DNA of 64,000 nt from Gemmatimonadota bacterium (lineage in GTDB: Bacteria; Gemmatimonadota; Gemmatimonadetes; Longimicrobiales; Gaopeijiaceae), in the NCBI GenBank assembly GCA_022823225.1, contig JAJDXM010000081.1, positions 1-64,000 on the forward strand, written 5' to 3'. Position 1 is the first letter of the stretch; each line of letters starts with the position of its first letter. A program made the position numbers and the translations under genes. The notes beneath the pieces were generated by a model. That model was not told the DNA's origin, made no database searches, and saw nothing but the letters and a program-made list of their open reading frames with translations. Shown here one piece after another: positions 25,612 to 32,388 of this stretch.

Positions 25612-26238
25612 TCATGTGTCCCACGACCCTCGCCTCTCGACCACCCACCCGCCGGCGCCCCGGGTGACCAACAGAAACTCGCCTCCCAGGTTGGCGTGAT
25701 CGCGGTCAAGCCACTCCCAGTAGTAGCTGCTCAGCCACGTGACGTGGACACCATGCCGTTCCGCTCCTGCCGTGGGTTCCCAGCAGAATCCCTCCGGCGG
25801 CGGCGGCGGCCGCGGCGGTACCGATTGCAACGCTGCGCAAGCCTCTCCGGAAGGAGGTACCAGGGAGAAGGTGAGATGCAGTTCCGTGGGATCCTTCAAG
25901 CGGCAGTCGCCGATGGGGAAGGCACAAGTCCCGGTGGGTACCAGTGGATCTTCCGTGGACCAGCGCCAGCCGCGGGCTTCAAGGGCGTTGTCCAGAAAAC
26001 CGCGCGTGGACTCGGAAAGCGGAGCCTCCCCGCCATAGGCCACGGCGGCTTTTCCCTCGACCAGCGTGGACCTGTCGCTGTCTCCCCACTTGAGCGCGGC
26101 GACATGCTCCAGCGCCGCAAGGACGGCTTCGCCTTCGGAGGTCTCCGGGTCCACCACGGCGGCAGGTTCCGCGCAGCCGACCAGGTGCCCGCCTAGCAGC
26201 ACGACAAAGCCTCCTTCCAGCAACCTGCGGTATCCCAC
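25612..26238 (-). CDS. Hypothetical lipoprotein
   Basis: A 208-residue protein from GTG 26238, preceded by GGAGG at nine bases. The N-terminus (RRLLEGGFVVLLGGHLVGC) is a lipoprotein signal with Cys near 22. The mature protein contains a Cys-rich middle (TGTCAFPIGDCRLKDPTE, EACAALQ), a run of prolines (PPRPPPPPEGFC) and ends with strand-like GGEFLLVTRGAGGWVVERRG. I do not recognise the family; paired cysteines fit a periplasmic disulfide protein. It is divergent from the PadR regulator and its start lies about 70 bases from that promoter. Confidence 0.65.
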   Translation of the reverse strand: MGYRRLLEGGFVVLLGGHLVGCAEPAAVVDPETSEGEAVLAALEHVAALKWGDSDRSTLVEGKAAVAYGGEAPLSESTRGFLDNALEARGWRWSTEDPLVPTGTCAFPIGDCRLKDPTELHLTFSLVPPSGEACAALQSVPPRPPPPPEGFCWEPTAGAERHGVHVTWLSSYYWEWLDRDHANLGGEFLLVTRGAGGWVVERRGSWDT

Positions 26239-26308
26239 TCTGTGATCCTCCGGTTCGTGCGGCGCTCTTCCAGGGCCCTTCGCTGAAAGATAGAACCAGG
26301 CCCTCTCC

Positions 26309-26336
26309 TTGACACACCTGCCACAATCCATATCTT
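26309..26336 (+). promoter_or_regulatory. Sigma-70-like promoter of the PadR operon
   Basis: A consensus -35 TTGACA (26309-26314), a 16-base spacer and TATCTT (26331-26336) precede the PadR gene. Transcription would start near 26343, leaving a 36-base leader. The palindrome at 26339-26356 covers the predicted start point. Confidence 0.6.
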
Positions 26337-26338
26337 AC

Positions 26339-26356
26339 TATATCAATATTGATATA
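26339..26356. promoter_or_regulatory. Perfect 18-bp palindromic operator
   Basis: TATATCAATATTGATATA is a perfect palindrome placed at the predicted transcription start, 23 bases before the PadR ATG. PadR dimers bind AT-rich palindromes of about this size in their own promoters, so autorepression is likely. The half-site TATATCA recurs at 6515-6521 and 6549-6555. Confidence 0.7.
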
Positions 26357-26378
26357 CCTGTATCCGGGCCACACCCCC

Positions 26379-27017
26379 ATGAGCCTGAAACACATCCTCC
26401 TCGGACTCCTGCGGGAACCGGGCACCGGGTACGACCTGAAGTCCGTCTTCGATGAGCGTATCTCGCACTTCTGGAGCGCGGAGTTCGGGCAGATCTACCC
26501 GACCCTCAACCGACTGGAAGAGCACGGCCTGCTCGAGAGCCGCGTCGAGCCGTCGGAAAAGGGGCCGAACCGCAGGGTCTATACGCTGACCGGGGAAGGC
26601 CGGCAGGAACTCCTGCGGTGGCTGAACAGCGGCCCGGCGGTGGGCGCGGAGCGCTTCGGGTATCTGGCCCAGCTCTACTTCATGGATGCGCTCGGCGACC
26701 TCCACGAAACCCGCGCATTCATGACCGCCCTGAAGGGCCGGCTGAACGAGTGGCTCGGCCGGCTCGAGGCGATCGAGACCGCAGTCACGACCGCGCACGG
26801 AAATGCGCCGGAGCGGTACAGCGACGGCGGGTTCCATCAGTTCGCGACGCTGCGGATGGGGATTCTCTCGATCGGATCGAAGGTGAAGTGGTGTGACGAG
26901 ACCCTGGCCGCGATCGACCGGCGGCTAGCGCGCGCGAACGCCGCCGGCACCGGCAAGGAGTGCCGAATCCCAGGCGGATCGACGGGGTCAGACAAGCCAG
27001 GGGAGGCCTTGTCATGA
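26379..27017 (+). CDS. PadR-family transcriptional regulator
   Basis: A 212-residue PadR-s2-like regulator. The N-terminal winged helix (MSLKHILLGLLREPGTGYDLKS, then FWSAEFGQIYPTLNRLEEHGLLES and RVYTLTGEGRQEL) covers residues 1-85 and carries the PadR signature. A C-terminal helical dimerisation domain (Vir-type) occupies about 95-195. ATG 26379 is chosen because the PadR fold begins exactly there; a frame extension upstream would run over the operator. The stop overlaps the next start as ATGA (27014-27017), so it is co-translated with the membrane protein it probably controls. Confidence 0.92.
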   Translation: MSLKHILLGLLREPGTGYDLKSVFDERISHFWSAEFGQIYPTLNRLEEHGLLESRVEPSEKGPNRRVYTLTGEGRQELLRWLNSGPAVGAERFGYLAQLYFMDALGDLHETRAFMTALKGRLNEWLGRLEAIETAVTTAHGNAPERYSDGGFHQFATLRMGILSIGSKVKWCDETLAAIDRRLARANAAGTGKECRIPGGSTGSDKPGEALS

Positions 27018-27745
27018 ACTTTGCCACCCACCTGCTCAACGGCTTGATCATGGTCCACGTCGTGGCCGGTTTCTTGGGGCTGGTCGCGTTCTGGATCCCG
27101 GTGTTCGCGCGGAAGGGTGGGCGCGCGCACGTGCGGGCCGGGCGGGTGTACGCGTACGCAGTGTACGTCGTCACCCTGTCGGCCGTGGTCGCCTCTGCCG
27201 GACGGATCGGGTCCTACGTTAATCAGGGCGTGGGATTCGCGGAGCGTCCCGATCTCTACGGCATGGCGGTCTTTCTTGGCTACCTCGGGGTGGTCACCTT
27301 CGCGAACGTCCGCCACGGGATCCGGGTCCTGGCCACGCGCAGGACTCCGGAGGCGCTCCGCACCCGGTTCCATTGGGGGCTTGCCTGGGCGTGCATTGCG
27401 TGCAGCACCGTCGTGGTCGTGTTGGCCATTGCGGTCTGGTCCGACGCTTCGCCGATCCTGCTCGGGCTGAGTCCGGTGGGGTTCATCACCGCTTCCAACA
27501 TGCTCAGAGTCATGCGGAATCCGGGCTCGCCGCCGATGGACTGGCTGTACAGCCATCTGGGGTCGATGCTCGGGGGTGGAATCGCGTTCCACACGGCTTT
27601 CGCCGTCTTCGGGGTCCAGCGCCTCATCGCCTACGAGTTGCCCGGGCCGCTCACCATCCTGCCGTGGCTTCTGCCCACGATCATCGGAGTGCCGGCGATC
27701 ATTGTGTGGAGCCGCCACTACCGGCGGAAGTTCTCGCGGGGGTGA
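27014..27745 (+). CDS. DUF2306-like polytopic membrane protein
   Basis: A 243-residue inner-membrane protein with about seven hydrophobic helices. The first helices (LNGLIMVHVVAGFLGLVAFWIPVFARKGG, then HVRAGRVYAYAVYVV) resemble DUF2306/heme-A-synthase-like membrane proteins with His in the membrane. A YRRKFSR tail is probably cytoplasmic. It overlaps the PadR gene by four bases. PadR regulators often control an adjacent membrane or efflux gene; transport or membrane-stress function is inferred, not shown. Confidence 0.7.
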   Translation: MNFATHLLNGLIMVHVVAGFLGLVAFWIPVFARKGGRAHVRAGRVYAYAVYVVTLSAVVASAGRIGSYVNQGVGFAERPDLYGMAVFLGYLGVVTFANVRHGIRVLATRRTPEALRTRFHWGLAWACIACSTVVVVLAIAVWSDASPILLGLSPVGFITASNMLRVMRNPGSPPMDWLYSHLGSMLGGGIAFHTAFAVFGVQRLIAYELPGPLTILPWLLPTIIGVPAIIVWSRHYRRKFSRG

Positions 27746-28067
27746 GGTGCGGGCGTGGCCGATGCGCACTTGACATACCAAACGGTCGATTGAGGATGTG
27801 CTAAGATCCTGAATTGCACGCATCAAGCCCGGTAAGGCCACTATTCGCTGTTCTTATTGAGATTTAGTGCCACTCTCGACCCCGTCTGGATGCTTCAACT
27901 GTTTCCTTGACGCTCGGACATGTCAGACACTATCAATGACCAGGAGTCGGCCACGAAGACCGGCTCCGGTAGAGCAGAATCAATCAGATGCGTTAGCGGG
28001 GCCGGCATGCGGGATCGCCGCCGGTCCTGCCGCCCAACGGACCTGACGGTCCGAAAGGAGATACACC
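27746..28067 (+). other. Intergenic region with an extended -10 promoter candidate
   Basis: This 322-base region has no convincing coding frame. TGC-TAAGAT (TG at 27799, hexamer 27802-27807) matches an extended -10 element; a TTGACA at 27770-27775 is too far away to be its -35. If used, the leader of the downstream secreted-protein gene would be about 255 bases. The strong ribosome site AAAGGAG lies at its end. Confidence 0.35.
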
Positions 28068-28445
28068 ATGATCAACCATATACACCTACCCATTGCGAAG
28101 CCCTTTGCCGCCGCTTGCCTGATTGTCCTTGGAACGGGACTTGCCGGTACTCCGACCGCCGCCGATGGGGGTCTGGAGGAGTTGGATGCAGGTCTGCTGG
28201 CCGACGATTGCGCCGAGTTCATTGACTACAAGGAAATGGACTTCTGGTTTATCTGGCAGCCGTACCACATGCATGACCACGGGCAGGGCTTTGAGGATCC
28301 TGCCGAGATGGAAGCGCCGTGGGGTGAATGGGAGCCGAAACGCATCATCATTGCCGATGGACCTAGGCACGGGCTGAAGGAGGGTTGGACCCTGGAGCAC
28401 GGAGAACACAAAGAATGTCTGTGGACTCCGACCTGGATGAGGTGA
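28068..28445 (+). CDS. Small secreted protein of unknown function
   Basis: A 125-residue protein with signal peptide (hydrophobic 12-28, probable cleavage after PTAA). The mature part is acidic and aromatic: DDCAEFIDYKEMDFWFIWQP, then HMHDHGQGF, a Trp/Glu-rich segment and a C-terminal CLWTPTWMR. Two cysteines could pair. I do not recognise a family. The start has AAAGGAG eight bases upstream. The stop is four bases before the first propeller gene, so the three genes form an operon. Small secreted peptides beside 6-bladed propeller genes also occur in other phyla. Confidence 0.65.
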   Translation: MINHIHLPIAKPFAAACLIVLGTGLAGTPTAADGGLEELDAGLLADDCAEFIDYKEMDFWFIWQPYHMHDHGQGFEDPAEMEAPWGEWEPKRIIIADGPRHGLKEGWTLEHGEHKECLWTPTWMR

Positions 28446-28449
28446 CGCC

Positions 28450-29607
28450 ATGCTCCAGAGGCTCATTCTTGCCGCAATCACCCTGGCCATTCCGATGGCG
28501 CTGGTTCGCCCCGAGGATGTCGAGTCCACCGTTCAGAGCCAATGCAGGGGCGAACCCGGGCGTGCCCTCCCGACAGGGAACGTGACCGTGATCAGTGACC
28601 GGAGGCCACCTTGCCGAATCGAGTTCCGCGAGACCGGAATCCGCCTTGAAGCGGTGGCCGACGGGTCTCATCCAGATCCGGGAAGGGCGGTAGTGAGGGA
28701 TTCCAATGGTCGATACATCACGGCGAACGCGCCCGGCTGGACGGGAGTCGTCACCGTATGGGATGCAAGGGGCAGGCACCTCTCGTCGTTCGGAGGGGTG
28801 GGTCGAGGCCCCGGAGAGTTCACTGTGCGGGGAAGGATGAATCTGTTCGTTGACCGACGGGACAATGTGCACGTTATGGATGGCGGTTTCATGTGGTCCG
28901 TCTTCTCACCCGAGCATGAGTTCCGGTGGAGCACCTCGGCCTATGCGGTCACGGGTCTTGAATTGAACACCGCCATTCTGGACGACGGAACGGTCTTGTC
29001 CAGCGAGTCCTCACGGGATCGATCAAGGTACTTCCGTGTCGTGGACACCACGGGTACAGTCCAAAGAACCTTCGGGCCGGTGGAGGGCGGCGTGTCGCAG
29101 TGGGCCTTGCGGATGATCGCGTATGCCGGAGGCGAGACCTTCTGGGCGGGTCCTCCCCTTGAAGGTGGAGACGCGTACGTTCTCGAGGAATGGGGGATTG
29201 ACGGAAGACCGCGTCGAACCCTCCGGCGCGAGGCACCCTGGTTCCGGTGGGCCGGTTACGGCGAGATATCGCCTGGCATAAGCCTGCTGCATGTCACGCA
29301 TGACGGTCTGCTATACGTCATGGTGCGCCGCCCGACCGAAGACTATCGAAGGGAGTTCGAGCGGGCCCAGCAAAGGGGTGAGAGTGTGCCGAGGGAAGCG
29401 CGGGACGGACTCACCGAGGGCCTCTTCGAGGTGATCGACACCAGGTCGGGTGAGCTTCTGGCTTCCGATCTTCACCCGGCGGGCTGGGCACGCGAATTCG
29501 CTCCCAGGTCCCTGTTCCGCGGCTCACTCACGGGTTACCGGTACAAGGAAGGCGACGACGGGCTCCCGTTCGTCGAGATCGTCAGGGTGGAGCTGGTGCC
29601 GCGATGA
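28450..29607 (+). CDS. Secreted 6-bladed beta-propeller protein
   Basis: A 385-residue exported protein with a hydrophobic N-terminus (LILAAITLAIPMALV). The remainder has repeated blade motifs: GRAVVRDSNGRYITANAP, TVWDARGRHLSSFGGVGRGP with the NHL/6-bladed-propeller signature GRGPGEF, DRRDNVHVMDGG, RYFRVVDTTGTVQRTF and HVTHDGLLYVMV. Such propellers act as binding scaffolds. The ATG lies closely after GGATGAGGTG. Its stop, TGA 29605-29607, falls inside a 17-base tandem duplication that precedes the next gene. Confidence 0.8.
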   Translation: MLQRLILAAITLAIPMALVRPEDVESTVQSQCRGEPGRALPTGNVTVISDRRPPCRIEFRETGIRLEAVADGSHPDPGRAVVRDSNGRYITANAPGWTGVVTVWDARGRHLSSFGGVGRGPGEFTVRGRMNLFVDRRDNVHVMDGGFMWSVFSPEHEFRWSTSAYAVTGLELNTAILDDGTVLSSESSRDRSRYFRVVDTTGTVQRTFGPVEGGVSQWALRMIAYAGGETFWAGPPLEGGDAYVLEEWGIDGRPRRTLRREAPWFRWAGYGEISPGISLLHVTHDGLLYVMVRRPTEDYRREFERAQQRGESVPREARDGLTEGLFEVIDTRSGELLASDLHPAGWAREFAPRSLFRGSLTGYRYKEGDDGLPFVEIVRVELVPR

Positions 29608-29626
29608 GGCTGGTGCCGCGATGAGG
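29593..29626. repeat. 17-bp exact tandem duplication at a gene junction
   Basis: CTGGTGCCGCGATGAGG is present twice in succession (29593-29609 and 29610-29626). The first copy contains the stop of the upstream gene overlapping an ATG (ATGA); the second carries the ATG used by the downstream gene. The duplication has thus separated two genes that originally overlapped by four bases. Confidence 0.85.
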
Positions 29627-30886
29627 CGCGGCCAGCCGTCGGCTGCCGTTGTGCTCGTGATGGCAGGCCAGTGCGGGTTGGTCGTGTTGTCCAGCGGTTG
29701 CTCGGACCCGGGCCCAGGGGCGGACGCGGAGGTTCCGGACGCGCCCCTGGGCTGGGACGGGTCGGTTGAGGCGGAGGAGGTCCGCGTGTGGGATGGCGAG
29801 AGCTTGGCAATGTCGTCCCGGTGGCGTGTTTCCAGCCAACCCGAATACTCGATGGTTCTCGACTCGGTGGACCTGATCATCGCAGGGCGCACGAGCAGGA
29901 TCCCACGATTCGTGACGGAAGGCGTCTTCCTGTCGGATGGCAGGGTTGCGCTCATCTATAGCACCGGCGGTTCGTCGCAGCCGGACTCCCTCCTATTGCA
30001 TTTCATTGACCCGGCGAGCGGTGAGGAAGTCGGAATCCTGGCACCACGGGGCGAGGATGGCGGGTTTCTTGACTGGGTCTCCTTCTCCATGGCGGCCATC
30101 GAGCAGGGCTTTGTGCTGGTGGGTGACAACACCGACTATTCGGGGCCTGTTCGGCCCATGGAACGCACGGTACTGGACGTATGGTACGCCGACCGGGACG
30201 GTGTGTTCACGCGGCCGCGCTCGTCCGTGAACGTGGATGGAGGATTTCTGGGAACCTTTGCGGACGGATCGCTGGTCATGTGGACCAGACCGGTGACCGT
30301 GGATACGACCATCGTTACCGGGATTGTGGCTGCTCGGGCGACGCAGGGTCTGCCCCAGGGTGCGGAAGGCGAACCGGGTGAAGTGCTCTTTACCACGGCG
30401 AATCGCCGCAACCCCGATCGCCATGAGGTCCGCGCGTCCTGGACCTCGCACCCGGCGCGCGTGACGGTCGTGGCGGGAGACACGATCTGGGTCCTGCCCA
30501 CCGAGCGGCCTGAGCTCGTGGCCGTGCACCGGTCGGGAGACGTCCTGCTCATGGTTGAGTGGGATGCGGGGGACCGCTCCATTTCGCCCGGGGCGCCACC
30601 CGACTTCTGGAAGGGAGCAGAGCGGTTCCCGGCGGCCGCGGAACTTCAGCTCGGAGCCGACGGTTTGCTCTACGTCAAGCGCTGGACGGTGCTGGACCAT
30701 CGCGGACCGATGCGCGGTCCGGAGTGGCTGGTCTTCTCCCAAGCCGGGGACCTGGTGGCCAGGCTCGATGTTCCACTGGGGTGGCGAGTCCTCGAATTCG
30801 GCCACGAAGAGGTGCTCGTGGTAGCGAGTGAGGACGACGGCCCGGACGAGGTCCGCATTCACGCAATCGAGCGACAGCCGGGGTGA
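29621..30886 (+). CDS. Propeller-like lipoprotein
   Basis: A 421-residue lipoprotein: MRRGQPSAAVVLVMAG, lipobox LVVLSSGC (Cys near 27). The body has propeller-like blades with Asp/Gly turns (IPRFVTEGVFLSDGRVALIY, NVDGGFLGTFADGSLVMWT, VVAGDTIWVLPTERPELVAV, GADGLLYVKRWTV). It is related in style to the preceding protein, though it is less clearly NHL-like. ATG 29621 is in the second copy of the tandem duplication. No operon member downstream; the next gene converges. Confidence 0.7.
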   Translation: MRRGQPSAAVVLVMAGQCGLVVLSSGCSDPGPGADAEVPDAPLGWDGSVEAEEVRVWDGESLAMSSRWRVSSQPEYSMVLDSVDLIIAGRTSRIPRFVTEGVFLSDGRVALIYSTGGSSQPDSLLLHFIDPASGEEVGILAPRGEDGGFLDWVSFSMAAIEQGFVLVGDNTDYSGPVRPMERTVLDVWYADRDGVFTRPRSSVNVDGGFLGTFADGSLVMWTRPVTVDTTIVTGIVAARATQGLPQGAEGEPGEVLFTTANRRNPDRHEVRASWTSHPARVTVVAGDTIWVLPTERPELVAVHRSGDVLLMVEWDAGDRSISPGAPPDFWKGAERFPAAAELQLGADGLLYVKRWTVLDHRGPMRGPEWLVFSQAGDLVARLDVPLGWRVLEFGHEEVLVVASEDDGPDEVRIHAIERQPG

Positions 30887-30901
30887 TAATGTAAAGGCGG
30901 C

Positions 30902-30916
30902 ATTACGAAATGTAAT
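30902..30916. promoter_or_regulatory. AT-rich inverted repeat in a convergent intergenic region
   Basis: ATTAC (30902-30906) and GTAAT (30912-30916) flank GAAAT. The surrounding 40 bases are AT-rich and repeat the AATGTAA motif twice. Both flanking genes end here, so it is not an obvious promoter element. It may be a relic of a lost toxin-antitoxin promoter or a protein-binding site. Confidence 0.3.
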
Positions 30917-30974
30917 GTAGACACGTCATATTCTGCCATTGTGCGGTGATTGCTGTTCCGCACAGACGCGAGTG

Positions 30975-31010
30975 GGGCTCGGCGGTTCAAGGGCAGCTAC
31001 CGCCTCGCCC
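30975..31010. terminator. Hairpin at the end of the rtcB gene
   Basis: GGGC-TC-GGCGGT (30975-30986) pairs with ACCGCC-TC-GCCC (30999-31010) with a 2-base internal mismatch and a 12-base loop. It spans the RtcB stop between converging genes. No U-tract is present. Confidence 0.35.
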
Positions 31011-32301
31011 CCGCCATGACGACCACGAGGGGCCGCAAGGTGTGAAGCACCCTGACCGTGTCTCCCTGCGCGGCCAGGACGTCGGGGAGGCGCCGGTAGA
31101 CGTGGGGACTCTCGTCCGGCCCCCCGCCCCGCAGCACCACCCCCCGCCCCTCCACCCACCGCCGCATCATCGCGCGGCTCACCTTCCCGCGCTTCACCAC
31201 CTTCCCGGTGCGGCGATGCCGCTTGCCCAGCGCGGCGGTGCGGCTCATCACCCGGCCAGCTCCGTGCACTGTGGAGTAGAGCGCGCGGGCCTGCAGGTCG
31301 GCTGTGCGCGGGTCCGCCGTCGCGGCTCCCGTCCCCTCCAGGATCACCGCATCGTCCCCCATCGACCCGCCGACGAAGCCCTTCTGTCCCGGGAACGCCG
31401 GCGTCGCGCCCTTGCGCACCACCACGAAGGTCCGCCCGAAGTGGTCCTCCTCCCACGCGAAGTTGTGATGGTTGTGCACCAGCTCGACTTCGCGCCCGCC
31501 GACGATCTTCACCGCCTTCCGCACCGCCCATTCCCGCCCCGCATAGGCATAGCGCCCGGCCAGATTCATCAGCGCCCAGTAGTCGTGGCCGATAGGCGCG
31601 TCCAGGTCCAGGATCACCTCCGCTTCGCGCACCCGTGTCCCCCACTCGGCGCCCTGCCCGATCGCCAGGAAGGACGACGCCACGGTATGCCCGAACCCGC
31701 GCGACCCGAAGTGCACGCCGACCCAGATCCGGTCTCGCTCGTCGGCGAAGATGTCCACATAGTGGTTGCCGGATCCGACCGTGCCAAGCTGCTTGCGCGC
31801 CTTGTCCCGCAGCGCGGCGCGGTGGCGGCGCGGCACCGCACCCCAGGCAGGGTGCTCGAAGAGCGGGTGGTCGGACGGGGCATCCGGCGACCGGTTGATC
31901 CCGCCCACGCCGAACGCGAGTTCATGCTGAATCTCGTCGGCGATGTCCTCGAGGCGCTGCCGGAGCCCACCTGCGGGGCGGCCCGCTCCGCCGGCACCTC
32001 CGGCACGGCTGCCCGACGCGCTCGCGCCACCCGCGCGGCGGCCCCCACCGCGCTCACGCCCGCCGCGCGCCTGCTCACCCAGATCCCCCAGCCGCAGATC
32101 CGTCCGGATCGCCGCGTTCCCGCACGCGATGTCGAACCCCACCCCCGCCACGCTCACCTGGTTGCGGTACGCCGCCACGCCCCCGATCGGCATGACGTAC
32201 CCGAGGTGGCCGTCGGCCATGAGCGCGGCGTGATCGGCCCGCTCGGCGACCCGCTCAAGCTGGGCGAGCGTCTGCTTCTCGTGTTGCCCGAAGACCTGCA
32301 T
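30997..32301 (-). CDS. rtcB: RtcB family RNA ligase
   Basis: A 434-residue 3'-phosphate RNA ligase/repair enzyme. Metal and active-site motifs are present: ADGHLGYVMPIGG near residue 30, GFDIACGNAA near 56, TVGSGNHYVDI near 172, HNHHNFAWEE near 275, and HGAGRVMSRTAALGK near 350 with the His that is guanylylated in RtcB proteins. It joins 2',3'-cyclic-phosphate ends to 5'-OH ends with GTP and Mn2+, in tRNA or rRNA repair. The start is ATG 32301, where the family begins. Odd: a Gly/Arg/Ala low-complexity insertion at about residues 79-112. No RtcA or archease gene is adjacent. Confidence 0.92.
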   Translation of the reverse strand: MQVFGQHEKQTLAQLERVAERADHAALMADGHLGYVMPIGGVAAYRNQVSVAGVGFDIACGNAAIRTDLRLGDLGEQARGGRERGGGRRAGGASASGSRAGGAGGAGRPAGGLRQRLEDIADEIQHELAFGVGGINRSPDAPSDHPLFEHPAWGAVPRRHRAALRDKARKQLGTVGSGNHYVDIFADERDRIWVGVHFGSRGFGHTVASSFLAIGQGAEWGTRVREAEVILDLDAPIGHDYWALMNLAGRYAYAGREWAVRKAVKIVGGREVELVHNHHNFAWEEDHFGRTFVVVRKGATPAFPGQKGFVGGSMGDDAVILEGTGAATADPRTADLQARALYSTVHGAGRVMSRTAALGKRHRRTGKVVKRGKVSRAMMRRWVEGRGVVLRGGGPDESPHVYRRLPDVLAAQGDTVRVLHTLRPLVVVMAGARR

Positions 32302-32388
32302 GGCGTCAGTCTCCCAGAGAGAATCGCCGGGCGCGCGGCAGGCGGCCCGGACCGGAGCGTTCAATGTACGTGCAACAGGGAGTTAACG

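Noticed and set aside
27920-28225. A 101-codon plus-strand frame before the small secreted protein
   Set aside because: Overlaps the better-supported gene at 28068 with its strong ribosome site and signal peptide.
30946-32388. The long N-terminal extension of the DUF885 frame
   Set aside because: It is the antisense shadow of rtcB; the real gene has a ribosome site before 32389 and a signal peptide after it.
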